DNA from: Oscillospiraceae bacterium | GTDB lineage: Bacteria; Bacillota; Clostridia; Oscillospirales; CAG-272 | Direction of reading: 5' to 3' | NCBI GenBank assembly: GCA_015065295.1 | Contig: SVQN01000020.1 | Coordinates: 1-40,079 of the forward strand | Length of the DNA: 40,079 nt | Shown: positions 7,075-15,384 of the stretch, piece after piece | How the letters are laid out: every line of letters begins with the position of its first letter | Position numbering within the stretch: the first letter of the stretch is position 1 | The notes under the pieces: generated by a model | Database searches by the model: none | Seen by the model: only the letters and a program-made list of their open reading frames with translations | What the model was told of the DNA's origin: nothing | Position numbers and translations under genes: made by a program

Positions 7075-7107
7075 ACTGAAAAGGGGGATTTTTTTGTTTG
7101 TGCGGGT

Positions 7108-8184
7108 TTATTCTTCACAATATTTGGTCAGAATTTCGGCATATTCGGGATTTTTCAGGAGTTCGGCGTTTCTGCCGCCCTTTGCGTTGAGGTAGAGATT
7201 GACTGTCCATTGCAGGAGGGTATTACTGCCGCGCAGTGGGTGCAGGGTTTCGGTGAGGACGGGATTTCCTTCGGCAAGTTCCGTGAGAAGTCTGGTGGCA
7301 TCAAGATATTTGTCCGTCATGCGGATCACATCGGCATCCGTACCGCCGCGGTATCGCAGGTCGTTCTGGAGTCTGCCGAACAGGGAATGGGCAATGACTG
7401 CGAAGAAGGGTTCGGCGGTTTCCTTGGCGATAGTCAGCACGATGCTGCCGTACTGTTCGGCTTCCGCAACACGTTTTTCCATGGGAAACTGCGGATCGAA
7501 GAAGATGGATTTCACGAGCTTGTCGGCGGCGAAATCCGCGAGTTCGTACATATTTTTCTTCACCCAGTACAGGAATTCGGGCGTATTCTTGGCGAAAAGC
7601 TGCTCGCTTTTCTGACCGACGGTTTCGTACCAGTTGTAGAAATGCGTGCGGTAGATTTCGAGGGCTTCCTCCGGTTTTCCTTCCGCCCAGAGAAGTTTCG
7701 CGCGCATATTCCATGCGTCAAGGCAGATTTTGTGATCCCGGCAGCCGTCGTCGATCTTCCGGCAGATATCGAGGAATTCGTCCTTATGTTCGAGCAGGAC
7801 ACCCGGATCGTTGTCGGCGTAATCGCCGCCGAGGTTCCACATATAGCAGTGCATGATGCGGTAATCGTTCGGATAGTCGGCATGAGCCTGCACGATCAGT
7901 TCCCGCGCGGCGGTGAAATCGGAGCGGTACAGGACGCGGTAGCGTTCGAGAAGGTCTTCGATGGTCTGTTCGACTTTGTGCGCGCTGTAGCCCATCAGTT
8001 CGTCGATGGAAACGCCGAAATAGTAGGCGAGGGGCTGGAGCAGGGTAATGTCGGGAAACGTGTCGCCGCGTTCCCATTTGCTGACGGCGGCGCAGGTCAC
8101 GTTCATGGCTTCGGCGAGCTGTTCCTGCGTGACGGCTTTCTGCTGGCGCAGAGATTTGATGTTGGTTCCGATGGACATTTCCAT
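7108..8184 (-). CDS. XRE-family regulator with TPR-like C-terminal region (1)
   Basis: A 358-residue protein. Residues 4-62 form an XRE helix-turn-helix (SIGTNIKSLRQQKAVTQEQL, then VTCAAVSKWERGDTFPDITL and YYFGVSIDELMG). The rest is helical with weak TPR-like repeats. It is a paralog of 8342-9400 and 11039-11860. It probably represses its own or nearby promoters in response to an unknown signal. Start 8184 follows GGAGG (8191-8195, spacing 6). The -10 TATAAT is at 8235-8240 with a weak -35, and a near-perfect 16-bp palindrome (8211-8226) lies at the expected transcription start, a candidate operator. Target genes are unknown; GH10 lies nearby. Confidence 0.9.
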   Translation of the reverse strand: MEMSIGTNIKSLRQQKAVTQEQLAEAMNVTCAAVSKWERGDTFPDITLLQPLAYYFGVSIDELMGYSAHKVEQTIEDLLERYRVLYRSDFTAARELIVQAHADYPNDYRIMHCYMWNLGGDYADNDPGVLLEHKDEFLDICRKIDDGCRDHKICLDAWNMRAKLLWAEGKPEEALEIYRTHFYNWYETVGQKSEQLFAKNTPEFLYWVKKNMYELADFAADKLVKSIFFDPQFPMEKRVAEAEQYGSIVLTIAKETAEPFFAVIAHSLFGRLQNDLRYRGGTDADVIRMTDKYLDATRLLTELAEGNPVLTETLHPLRGSNTLLQWTVNLYLNAKGGRNAELLKNPEYAEILTKYCEE

Positions 8185-8210
8185 GGGGTACCTCCGTTGG
8201 TGAATAGAGT

Positions 8211-8226
8211 AAGCGGACGTCTGCTT
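8211..8226. promoter_or_regulatory. Palindrome at the promoter of XRE regulator 1 (candidate operator)
   Basis: AAGCGGACGTCTGCTT is a 16-base palindrome with one mismatched pair. It lies just downstream of the minus-strand -10 (8235-8240) and upstream of the RBS. The two other XRE genes here have a palindrome in the same place. Operator role is inferred. Confidence 0.5.
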
Positions 8227-8248
8227 CTGGTTCTATTATAACAGAAAT

Positions 8249-8274
8249 CCCGGCAATGTACAGGCATTGCCGGG
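8249..8274 (-). terminator. Hairpin after the XRE regulator 2 gene
   Basis: CCCGGCAATG (8249-8258) and CATTGCCGGG (8265-8274) form a perfect 10-bp stem with a 6-base loop. On the minus strand it follows the gene ending at 8342; the following U-run is short (ATTTCTG), so termination strength is uncertain. It lies between the two regulator genes. Confidence 0.6.
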
Positions 8275-8341
8275 AAAGAGAAGGTGAACCGGAGGTTGAA
8301 TTTCTGTAGTTATGGGATATTACAGAAATTGCTTGCGGAAT

Positions 8342-9400
8342 TTATACGAGTTTTTCAAGAATTGCTTTGAATTCGGGCGTTTCGCGGATAGAGTCATACC
8401 GGGATTCTGTGGTGAGATTGTAATGAAGATAGGATTTCGCTTGTTTATAACTTTCGCGCCAGCCGCTGCCGACGTCTACAGCATTGATTAGGAGAGAGGT
8501 CGGCTGTTTCTGCAAGTCATAATCTTCGCATAAAGCGGCAAATTCCACGGCTTTCTCAAGACAGGCGATACATTCTTCGATGCGTCCGTCTTCCAGAAGG
8601 AATTCCGCCATTTCCTGATAACAGCAGATAATACGCTTTAATCCGAACAGATGATCGCGGTTTTCATAAATGGTTTCATAGATGCTGATGACCTTCTGAT
8701 ACAGTGCCATTTTTTCATCGGTTGTGTAATGATCGGTGGCATGACACATTTTGGATACCCAATAGTAGAGACACCATATCCACCGCTGGATACCGTCCTG
8801 AATATTGTCAATCAGGACATCGCCGCTGACCAGTTCACAGATTTCGATTTCCTTTGTTTTATAAAGACTTGGCAGAGATTCCGCCATGTTCAGAGCTTTG
8901 TCATGGTATCCGGCCCAGTTATAGGCGGTACAGATATTTGCCTGTACATCACTGCGAATTTTTTGATCGGTGCATCGTTCCAGAACATGTTCATGGAGTC
9001 GAATCGATTCTTCCAGATGCTGCTGTCGGTTATCATCCCTCAAGCCGAGCAGAGCACATGCCAGTTCGGCTTGTAAATCATAAGAATGTGGATATTTCTC
9101 CAAGCCTTGTCTGAAAATATTGACTTGTTCCGCAATGTCCAATGTCTGCAGTGCCTGTGTTTTGATTTTCTCAATCTCTTCCTTTTCCCGTTCGGTATCC
9201 AGCCCGCATACAGTGTCCACAGTCACACCGAAATATCCGGCGATGGAAGGAAGAAGCGTAATATCGGGATATCCTTCTTCACGTTCCCATTTGGAAACCG
9301 CCTGCGCGGTCACACCGATGGCGGCGGCAAGTTCCTCCTGCGTGATATCCTTTTCACGGCGCAGTCTCTTGATTGCTTTTCCGATCCTGAGTTCTGACAT
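8342..9400 (-). CDS. XRE-family regulator with TPR-like C-terminal region (2)
   Basis: A 352-residue protein, starting MSELRIGKAIKRLRREKDIT. The helix-turn-helix spans residues 3-62 (EELAAAIGVTAQAVSKWE, YPDITLLPSIAGYFGVTVDT). The long helical remainder has TPR-like units, as expected for peptide-sensing or tetratricopeptide regulators. ATG 9400 has GAGGT at good spacing; the longer reading to 9484 would cross the promoter. A promoter (TTGTGC 9479-9484, 17 bp, TATAAT 9456-9461) drives it, divergent from the GH10 promoter 100 bp away, so it is a candidate local regulator of GH10. This is inference from position only. Confidence 0.9.
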   Translation of the reverse strand: MSELRIGKAIKRLRREKDITQEELAAAIGVTAQAVSKWEREEGYPDITLLPSIAGYFGVTVDTVCGLDTEREKEEIEKIKTQALQTLDIAEQVNIFRQGLEKYPHSYDLQAELACALLGLRDDNRQQHLEESIRLHEHVLERCTDQKIRSDVQANICTAYNWAGYHDKALNMAESLPSLYKTKEIEICELVSGDVLIDNIQDGIQRWIWCLYYWVSKMCHATDHYTTDEKMALYQKVISIYETIYENRDHLFGLKRIICCYQEMAEFLLEDGRIEECIACLEKAVEFAALCEDYDLQKQPTSLLINAVDVGSGWRESYKQAKSYLHYNLTTESRYDSIRETPEFKAILEKLV

Positions 9401-9433
9401 AACTTTTACCTCGTTCATAGAATGATTTGTCAA

Positions 9434-9443
9434 GCAGGCCTGC
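9434..9443. promoter_or_regulatory. Palindrome at the promoter of XRE regulator 2 (candidate operator)
   Basis: GCAGGCCTGC, a perfect 10-bp palindrome, lies between the -10 (9456-9461, minus strand) and the RBS, near the transcription start. It matches the position of palindromes at the other two XRE genes. Confidence 0.45.
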
Positions 9444-9455
9444 CTTACGGTTATG

Positions 9456-9484
9456 ATTATATCACAGGAGCCTCCTCCGCACAA
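9456..9484 (-). promoter_or_regulatory. Promoter of XRE regulator 2
   Basis: Minus strand TTGTGC (9479-9484), 17-bp spacer, TATAAT (9456-9461) with an extended -10 TG. Confidence 0.7.
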
Positions 9485-9585
9485 TAGACGCGCTCGCCAG
9501 AGAGGTAAACGGAGCGTTGGATTATCCGGCGGAAGGTTGACAGGGGTATGCGGCGGAGAGATTGTCGGAACAGATAAAAAAATCC

Positions 9586-9614
9586 TTGCGGAATCCGGCG
9601 GAATGTATTATAAT
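9586..9614 (+). promoter_or_regulatory. Promoter of the GH10 gene
   Basis: TTGCGG (9586-9591), 17-bp spacer, TATAAT (9609-9614). RBS AAAGGAG is at 9637-9643. Confidence 0.75.
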
Positions 9615-9650
9615 AGAATCATCAAAATTTCTCAACAAAGGAGAATCACC

Positions 9651-10997
9651 ATGAGCGAACGAAGTGACATTCTGCTGAAAAATTTCCGGGCGCAGGAAGA
9701 TGTGATCGAAGAACGTCTGCACCACACCATCGAAAACGACCGCAAGACGAAGGCGGTGTTCCGCATTGTGGATGAAGCCGGGAAGCCGATCCCCGGCGCG
9801 AAGGTGCGCGTGAACCTGCGTGACCACGATTTCAAGTACGGCGCGAACATCTTCATGCTGGACGAATTTGAGTGCGAAGAAAAGAACGCCCTCTACCGCG
9901 ACGTGTTCCACAGGATTTTCAACCTCGCAACGGTTCCGTTTTACTGGAGCGATCTGGAACCCGAGAAGGGCAAGCCGCGCTTTGCGAAGGATTCGCCGAG
10001 GATTTACCGCCGTCCCGCACCCGACCTGTGCGTGGAATACTGCGGAGAAAAGCGGATCACGCCGAAGGCACACTGTCTGAACTACGATGTCTGGGCACCG
10101 ATGTGGCTGGACGAGGACACGGACACGGTCAAATACTACCTCGAAAAGCGCATGGCGGAATGTGCGGAACGCTACCGTACCAGCATTCCCGGATGGGAAG
10201 TGACGAACGAGCTGTTCTGCGGCCATCACTATGCGTACGATCAGAAGCGTCACGCGACGAATTTCTTCTGGGATCCCGATGTGGTTGAATGGAGTTTCAA
10301 CACCGCGCGGAAGTATTTCCCGAACAACGAACTGATTATCAACGAAGCGTCGCACTGCTGGACGAGCCTGTTCAATCATCAGAGAGGGCAGTACTATATG
10401 CAGATCGAACGTGCGCTGATGAAGGGTGCGCCGGTGGAAGCGGTCGGTATGCAGTTCCATATGTTCTTCCGCGCCGAGGATGAACTGAGAGTGACCGCAC
10501 CGTTCTACAATCCTGAACACCTGTACAACGTCATGAACACCTACAATCTGCTCGGACTGCCGCAGCAGATCACGGAAGTGACGATCCCGTGTTACACGGA
10601 CAGCGAAGAAGACGAACAGCTTCAGTCGGACATCCTCGAGTACCTCATGAAACTCTGGTTCTCGAACCCGCAGATGGAAGCGGTCATTTACTGGAACCTC
10701 GTGGACGGCTACGCGGCGTTTGCACCGCAGGGCGATATGAAAGCGGGCGAAAACTACTACCGCGGCGGTCTGATGCGCTTTGACATGACTCCGAAGCCGG
10801 CAGTGGCGATGCTTCAGCGGCTGTTCAAGGAAACGTGGCACACCAAGGCCGATTTCGGCTGTGACGACGGCGGATGGGGCGCATTCCGCGGATTCTACGG
10901 CTGGTACGATGTCGAAATCGAGACGGAAGGCAAGGTCACGAAGACGGAAGTCCATGTGACGAAGAAGAGCGAAAACCGCTTCCGCATTGTTGTGTGA
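9651..10997 (+). CDS. Glycoside hydrolase family 10 (endo-beta-1,4-xylanase-like), cytoplasmic
   Basis: A 448-residue protein without signal peptide, so it probably cleaves imported xylo-oligosaccharides inside the cell. Residues 33-68 form a short beta module (FRIVDEAGKPIPGAKVRVNL, then HDFKYGANIF) typical of intracellular GH10 proteins. The (beta/alpha)8 barrel follows. The acid/base Glu187 lies in WEVTNE and the nucleophile Glu309 in ITEVTIP; both catalytic residues are intact. The last 60 residues (WHTKADFGCDDGG onward) form a small beta domain. ATG 9651 has AAAGGAG seven bases upstream; a longer reading would cross the promoter. It is monocistronic, flanked by XRE regulators on both sides. 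Confidence 0.92.
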   Translation: MSERSDILLKNFRAQEDVIEERLHHTIENDRKTKAVFRIVDEAGKPIPGAKVRVNLRDHDFKYGANIFMLDEFECEEKNALYRDVFHRIFNLATVPFYWSDLEPEKGKPRFAKDSPRIYRRPAPDLCVEYCGEKRITPKAHCLNYDVWAPMWLDEDTDTVKYYLEKRMAECAERYRTSIPGWEVTNELFCGHHYAYDQKRHATNFFWDPDVVEWSFNTARKYFPNNELIINEASHCWTSLFNHQRGQYYMQIERALMKGAPVEAVGMQFHMFFRAEDELRVTAPFYNPEHLYNVMNTYNLLGLPQQITEVTIPCYTDSEEDEQLQSDILEYLMKLWFSNPQMEAVIYWNLVDGYAAFAPQGDMKAGENYYRGGLMRFDMTPKPAVAMLQRLFKETWHTKADFGCDDGGWGAFRGFYGWYDVEIETEGKVTKTEVHVTKKSENRFRIVV

Positions 10998-11008
10998 ACA
11001 AAATACAG

Positions 11009-11035
11009 CAGGGACACGTTTGGTGTCCCTGTTTT
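11009..11035. terminator. Terminator between converging GH10 and XRE regulator 3
   Basis: CAGGGACAC (11009-11017) pairs with GTGTCCCTG (11023-11031), then T4. The A-run upstream (11000-11003) is short, so it is strongest for GH10. Confidence 0.75.
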
Positions 11036-11038
11036 GCG

Positions 11039-11860
11039 TTATTTGCCTTCGATTGCCGCGAGATGTTCCTCCAGAGCCTGCCGCAGACCGTCGAAGCAGT
11101 CGTAGAGCTTGTGGGTATACTTCGTTGCAAAGTCCTCTTTGAACGCATCATACACGCCGAGAGCGCATCTCAGCTCGATCCGTGCCTTCTCGTATTCGCC
11201 CTTTTCGACGTAGTAGTCCGACAGTTCGCCGAGCATGGTCAGCAGATGCTCGAATGACAGCGATTTCTGCTTTACCGCCGCTTCAAACATATCCTCGCCG
11301 TCGAGAAGTTCCGCCTTGACCTGCAGTTTCGTGAAGTAGATTTCCGGGATTTCCTCGATCGCCGCCTTTGCAAGGGCGTATTCGCCGCTCGCCTTGTACG
11401 CTTCCGCCATGATCCGGTACGCGTCATACTTCACATCGTCGTAGCGCGTGCCTTCCACGAGTGCCTTGCAGAGTTCGATGACTTCCGCGCTCCGTTCGGG
11501 AACGGGAATCACGCCGACGAGACAGTTCAGCAGAATGTCGTTGCCGGGGTATTTTTTCAGACCGTCGCGGAGAATCTGTTCGGCTTTTGCCTTGTCGCTC
11601 TCCCAGTATTTGCTGTGTTCGTCCACAATGGCTTCGACGTTCTTTTCGATTTCGTACAGGTTGAAGTCGAGCAGTTCGTCCGTGGACACGCCGAAAAACG
11701 CGGCGATGGCGGGGACGAGGGTGATATCCGGCATCGCGGTTTCGTTTTCCCATTTGGAGACCGCCTGAAAGGTCACGCCGAGATACTGCGCGAGCACTTC
11801 CTGCGAGATGTTCCGCTGTTTGCGTAGGGTCTTTATTTTTTTCCCTAAATTGAGCTGCAT
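11039..11860 (-). CDS. XRE-family regulator with TPR-like C-terminal region (3)
   Basis: A 273-residue protein, MQLNLGKKIKTLRKQRNISQ, helix-turn-helix at residues 4-62 (YLGVTFQAVSKWENETAMPD), then TPR-like helices (for example AYRIMAEAYKASGEYALAKA). It is the third paralog in 5 kb. The start has AAAGGAG upstream. The promoter is TTGCAA (11925-11930), 16 bp, TATAAT (11903-11908), with the palindrome GAACCGGTTC (11886-11895) right after the -10. Autoregulation is likely but inferred; other targets are unknown. Confidence 0.9.
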   Translation of the reverse strand: MQLNLGKKIKTLRKQRNISQEVLAQYLGVTFQAVSKWENETAMPDITLVPAIAAFFGVSTDELLDFNLYEIEKNVEAIVDEHSKYWESDKAKAEQILRDGLKKYPGNDILLNCLVGVIPVPERSAEVIELCKALVEGTRYDDVKYDAYRIMAEAYKASGEYALAKAAIEEIPEIYFTKLQVKAELLDGEDMFEAAVKQKSLSFEHLLTMLGELSDYYVEKGEYEKARIELRCALGVYDAFKEDFATKYTHKLYDCFDGLRQALEEHLAAIEGK

Positions 11861-11885
11861 GATGTTTCTCCTTTTGAATAAAGTG

Positions 11886-11895
11886 GAACCGGTTC
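11886..11895. promoter_or_regulatory. Palindrome at the promoter of XRE regulator 3 (candidate operator)
   Basis: GAACCGGTTC, a perfect 10-bp palindrome, located at about +1 to +10 of the minus-strand transcript. Confidence 0.45.
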
Positions 11896-11902
11896 TGTCT
11901 CT

Positions 11903-11930
11903 ATTATACGGATTTTCCGGAGGATTGCAA
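11903..11930 (-). promoter_or_regulatory. Promoter of XRE regulator 3
   Basis: Minus strand TTGCAA (11925-11930), 16-bp spacer, TATAAT (11903-11908). Confidence 0.75.
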
Positions 11931-11978
11931 TAACGCAGACAGTTAGAATTTTTCTACTGTGGGTTGAACAAACGCGTG

Positions 11979-12008
11979 AAAAAACGGCAGCCGGTGAGAC
12001 TGCCGTTT
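11979..12008 (-). terminator. Terminator of the secreted CBM9-like gene
   Basis: On the minus strand AAACGGCAG (12008-12000) pairs with CTGCCGTTT (11990-11982), followed by a U-run (11984-11979). Confidence 0.88.
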
Positions 12009-12022
12009 GGGATTGCGGGAAA

Positions 12023-13546
12023 TTATCTCTTTTTCGTGAGCGTGAAGCCAAGGAAGGAGAGGATCGCAGAGATCGCCGCGAGGATACCGAAATCGAAGGT
12101 CTGCGGAGCGGTTTCCACAACAGCGGGGGCAGCGGGTTCTTCGATCACTTCCACGACTTCCGGAGCGGGTTCGGGGATTTCTTCAATAACCGGTTCGGGA
12201 GCAGGTTCCGGTTCGGGTTCTGCCACGGGTTCCGGCTCCGGTTCGGGTTCAGGTTCCGGAGCAGGAGCAGGTTCGGGTTCCGGAGCGGGTTTCGCTTCAA
12301 GAATGAAGGTCAGACCATGTGCAGCCGGGTCCCAGCCGACGGTTTCCGTCGCGGAGGTAGCGTAGGCGTTGATGAGCGTCATAACATCATCCTTGTCAAG
12401 GTAGCAGAACAGACCGCCGATGTTGGTGCCCGCTTCAATGACAATGTCTTCGCCGGACTTCAGGGATGCGTCTTCCGCGAGAATTTCCAGCGGCAGAGCG
12501 ACTTCAAATACCCAGCCGGTGTCGGTCACAGTCCCCATACCGGTGTCGGCGATGGTATCGTTGAGTGCGGATTCCTGACGGATTACGTCGATCATGCCGT
12601 CGTCCTGTAAGCCCCACGAGTAGAAGATCGCGCGGGAGGAAGCGTCAACGGTTTCGAAAATGTTGCTGACGTTCAGGGAAACCTGGAAGCTGTCGCCGTC
12701 GTAAGCATTGTCGGTAGAGGTGGTGAACGCAGGGTCGGTCACAATCCCGGAGAGGTAGAGATTGGTGTCGTCCCAGAGACAGTAGAGTTCGATGGAGTTT
12801 TCGGCGGGAACTTCGCCGACCCAGCCGCCTGCGGTCGCATTGGATGCGTCAATGATGCGGGCGTCTGTCATCTTGTATTCGTCCGCATTGACCACGCCGT
12901 CCACCACGGGAGTTCCGTAAACAACCGGAACATCGCCCATGGGCATGAACGTACTGCTGTCCGCCGGAGCAAGAGGCGCACCGGCTTCAACGTCGCCTGC
13001 GGGCGCATAGATGAGCTTGTCGAAGTACAGGGACTTCACGTTCGTATCATCGAAATCCTCGCCGAGCGCGAGCGTGAGGGTATGTTCGCCCTTTTCAAGA
13101 TACATTGTCGGGCCGGTCAGGAACTGTTCGGAGTACTGATCTTCGTCCGCATAGTCGTAGCAGACGTAAATCGGTTCGGCACCGTCCACGGAGAACGTGG
13201 TCGAACGTGGAACGGATTTTTTCCATGCCATCAGCACAAAGCCGATGTGATAATTGCCGGATTCCTTGACGTCAAACGGGACTTCAAAGTTTCCGAGACC
13301 CTTTGCCTTCAGGAACACATAGCCGGAGGGATAGATGCCGTCCGCGCCGGTCGCGCTGCTGTTGGCGTTGGTGTCGCCCATATCCCAGACTTCCAGTTCG
13401 ACGGCATCTTCTTCGACATACCAGTCGGGTGCTTCATCGAGCTTGGAGGTCACATCCTTCGTGATCCATTCCGCCGCGCCGACGGACAGCGCAAGAACGG
13501 TCACAAGAATCATGGCGAAAAAAGCGGTCAGCAAATGCTTTTTCAT
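12023..13546 (-). CDS. Secreted CBM9/DOMON-like surface protein with PQTFDFG tail
   Basis: A 507-residue secreted protein. Residues 1-24 are a signal peptide ([15 protein letters not shown], cleavage after GAA). Residues about 30-190 form a CBM-like beta-sandwich ([26 protein letters not shown]). A CBM9-like domain begins [18 protein letters not shown] and contains [18 protein letters not shown] and [12 protein letters not shown] Pro/Glu linker of about 70 residues follows ([19 protein letters not shown]), then APQTFDFG, a hydrophobic span and TKKR. The linker suggests crossing the wall with a C-terminal anchor. ATG 13546 is chosen because AAAGGAG lies upstream; the ATG at 13567 overlaps that RBS. 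Ligand probably a polysaccharide; this is inferred. Confidence 0.85.
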   Translation of the reverse strand: MKKHLLTAFFAMILVTVLALSVGAAEWITKDVTSKLDEAPDWYVEEDAVELEVWDMGDTNANSSATGADGIYPSGYVFLKAKGLGNFEVPFDVKESGNYHIGFVLMAWKKSVPRSTTFSVDGAEPIYVCYDYADEDQYSEQFLTGPTMYLEKGEHTLTLALGEDFDDTNVKSLYFDKLIYAPAGDVEAGAPLAPADSSTFMPMGDVPVVYGTPVVDGVVNADEYKMTDARIIDASNATAGGWVGEVPAENSIELYCLWDDTNLYLSGIVTDPAFTTSTDNAYDGDSFQVSLNVSNIFETVDASSRAIFYSWGLQDDGMIDVIRQESALNDTIADTGMGTVTDTGWVFEVALPLEILAEDASLKSGEDIVIEAGTNIGGLFCYLDKDDVMTLINAYATSATETVGWDPAAHGLTFILEAKPAPEPEPAPAPEPEPEPEPEPVAEPEPEPAPEPVIEEIPEPAPEVVEVIEEPAAPAVVETAPQTFDFGILAAISAILSFLGFTLTKKR

Positions 13547-13608
13547 GAATGTCACTCCTTTTTGCATAAAATTTAATAAATAGTTATTTCTGGTAAATAC
13601 CTGATTCT

Positions 13609-13637
13609 ATTATATTCAAAAACACACAAAAAGTCAA
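13609..13637 (-). promoter_or_regulatory. Promoter of the secreted CBM9-like gene
   Basis: Minus strand TTGACT (13632-13637), 17-bp spacer, TATAAT (13609-13614). Confidence 0.85.
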
Positions 13638-13672
13638 GAGATATCCGTGAAAATTTGATGTTTGCTACAATT

Positions 13673-14431
13673 TTATTTCAGCCATTCATGCAGGGTTTCC
13701 GCATCCCGGTAGAACTGTTCCACAGTATCGTCGCATACGAATTCCATCAGCATGTGATGCGTCCCGCCGTACGTCCGCAGGATGTCGATATACCGCTTCC
13801 AGCGTTCCGCACCGTCGATCAGCGGATATTTGTTGTGTCCCGCCCATGTGAAGACATGGACGTTCGAGAGCCACGGAAGAACGGCGTTCAGCGCAGCGAT
13901 ATTGTAGTCCTCGTCGCGGAACTGGTTCGGCTGCCAGTAGGTGCAGAAATTGTTCATCGCCACTTCGTCGATCAGCCGGACGCAGCTTTCGTAATGGTCG
14001 GTCAGCGTGCCGCCGTGGAATTCCGTACTGACGGTCATGTTGTGTTCCTTCGCATAAGCGCACAGCCGGCGGATGTTGTTCACGATCCTCTGGCGGTATT
14101 CCGCGTCGGCATCCGCAGAGCCGCGAGTGCCTGCCCAGACGCGGATGTTCGGCGCATCCAGCGATGCGGCGATATGCAGATCGTCCTCAAAATGACGGGT
14201 TTCACACCGGAAATATGACCCGTAGGAGGCAATATAGAACTTCCCCTGCGAGGACAGATTCATGGTGTCGGTGAGCATAATGTCACGTTCTTCGTCGTTC
14301 TCCGCGTTGGACGGCACATGAACATCGCCGCCCCACTCAATCGCGGACAGATTCGCATTGACCATCAGCCCCGCAATTTCCGTACGGGACAGCTTCCGGA
14401 AGGTTACAGATACAAGACCGGGTATCAGCAT
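13673..14431 (-). CDS. Sugar phosphate isomerase/epimerase-like TIM barrel (AP endonuclease 2 superfamily)
   Basis: A 252-residue protein starting MLIPGLVSVTFRKLS. The pattern fits the xylose-isomerase-like TIM-barrel superfamily: AIEWGGDVHVP near the first strands, STEFHGGTLTDHYESC with a metal-ligand Glu, YWQPNQF and LMEFVCDD near the C-terminus. Likely a sugar or inositol isomerase/epimerase, but substrate is unknown. Start 14431 follows AAAGGA; a longer reading upstream would run through the hairpin after dapB. It is the last gene after dapA-dapB, separated by a hairpin at 14452-14482, so it is either partly cotranscribed or has an unseen promoter. Confidence 0.75.
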   Translation of the reverse strand: MLIPGLVSVTFRKLSRTEIAGLMVNANLSAIEWGGDVHVPSNAENDEERDIMLTDTMNLSSQGKFYIASYGSYFRCETRHFEDDLHIAASLDAPNIRVWAGTRGSADADAEYRQRIVNNIRRLCAYAKEHNMTVSTEFHGGTLTDHYESCVRLIDEVAMNNFCTYWQPNQFRDEDYNIAALNAVLPWLSNVHVFTWAGHNKYPLIDGAERWKRYIDILRTYGGTHHMLMEFVCDDTVEQFYRDAETLHEWLK

Positions 14432-14451
14432 AATTGTACATCCTTTCATTA

Positions 14452-14482
14452 GAAAAATGAGCGCAGGAATCCCCGCGCTCAC
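14452..14482 (-). terminator. Terminator after dapB
   Basis: On the minus strand GAGCGCGG pairs with CTGCGCTC (one G-U) and a U-run follows (ATTTTTC). It sits between dapB and the isomerase gene and may attenuate transcription into the latter. Confidence 0.7.
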
Positions 14483-14489
14483 AAATGAT

Positions 14490-15263
14490 TTATAAAATTT
14501 CCGCGATAACGTCGGACATGGTGTAAAAGCCCGCCGGTTTGTCTGCGATGAACAGAGCCGCGCGGATGGCACCGGTGCCGAACAGGTCGCGGCTTTCCGC
14601 ACTGTGAGAGAGGGTCAGCACTTCGTTGTTTCCGGCAAAAATGACGGAATGTTCACCGACGATCGTGCCGCCGCGGATGCTGGAGATGCCGATTTCCGCG
14701 TCACCGCGCTTTTCACGCTTGGATGCGCGTTCGTAGACGTATTCCGTATCGAGATTTGCTGCGTCGCGCGCTTCCTTTGCAGCGTCTGCGAGCATCAGAG
14801 CCGTTCCGCTCGGCGCGTCGATCTTGTTGCGGTGGTGTGCTTCCAGAATTTCGATGTCGAAATCACTGCCGAGAACTGTCGCGGCGCGCTTGACCAGCTC
14901 GGACAGCAGGTTGATGCCGAGAGACATATTGCGCGACTTGATGACGGCGACTTTTTCGGAGGCTTCGCGGATCGCGCGCTCTTCGTCGTCCGTGTGACCG
15001 GTCGTGCAGACGACAGCGGGGGTATTCGTGCGGACGAGGTAGTCCGCCAGCGTCGGTGCGAAGGTGTGGTGCGAACAGTCGATTACAACGTCCGCCGTTT
15101 CCGTAACCTGATCGAGCGACGTGTAGATCGGGAACGCCGCGGTGCCGCCGTTGACGTCCACGCCGCACACGATTTCGCAGTCGTCACGGCCTTCGGTCAG
15201 CTTGGCAATGACGGTGCAGAGACGGCCGGAAGCACCAGTAAGGAGAATTTTGATTTTTTCCAT
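14490..15263 (-). CDS. dapB: 4-Hydroxy-tetrahydrodipicolinate reductase
   Basis: Reduces the DapA product with NAD(P)H in lysine and diaminopimelate synthesis. The 257-residue protein has an N-terminal Rossmann segment (ILLTGASGRL, residues 6-15), the CTTGHTDDE region and the signature EILEAHHRNKIDAPSGTAL with catalytic His and Lys residues. The nucleotide-binding loop reads GASGRLC where GxxGRMG is usual, a small departure. It follows dapA on the same strand, with a palindromic repeat (15315-15376) in between. The lysine riboswitch upstream of dapA probably controls both genes. Confidence 0.97.
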   Translation of the reverse strand: MEKIKILLTGASGRLCTVIAKLTEGRDDCEIVCGVDVNGGTAAFPIYTSLDQVTETADVVIDCSHHTFAPTLADYLVRTNTPAVVCTTGHTDDEERAIREASEKVAVIKSRNMSLGINLLSELVKRAATVLGSDFDIEILEAHHRNKIDAPSGTALMLADAAKEARDAANLDTEYVYERASKREKRGDAEIGISSIRGGTIVGEHSVIFAGNNEVLTLSHSAESRDLFGTGAIRAALFIADKPAGFYTMSDVIAEIL

Positions 15264-15314
15264 AATATTATGTATTCCTGTATTTTATGCAGTATAATTT
15301 TTCTTTTCCCAGAT

Positions 15315-15376
15315 GAAAAGTTTTTGAAGATGGGGTTCGGGGAAGAAACTTTTTTCAAAAAGTTTCTTCCCCGAGA
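15315..15376. repeat. Palindromic intergenic repeat between dapA and dapB
   Basis: Reverse-orientation copy: tail AAAAGTTTTTGAAGATGGGGTT, then CGGGGAAGAAACTTTTTT...AAAAAGTTTCTTCCCCG. It is almost identical to the copy at 2225-2286. It lies inside the dapA-dapB transcript, as a hairpin between two co-regulated genes. Confidence 0.88.
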
Positions 15377-15384
15377 AACTCCAC

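Noticed and set aside
9522..10955. Open frame opposite GH10
   Set aside because: GH10 catalytic residues and RBS are clear on the plus strand; the opposite frame has no start signal or recognisable domain.
12170..12300. Repeat array or CRISPR in Pro/Glu linker coding regions (also 21820-22020, 27280-27460)
   Set aside because: In-frame degenerate codon repeats without constant repeat and spacer lengths.
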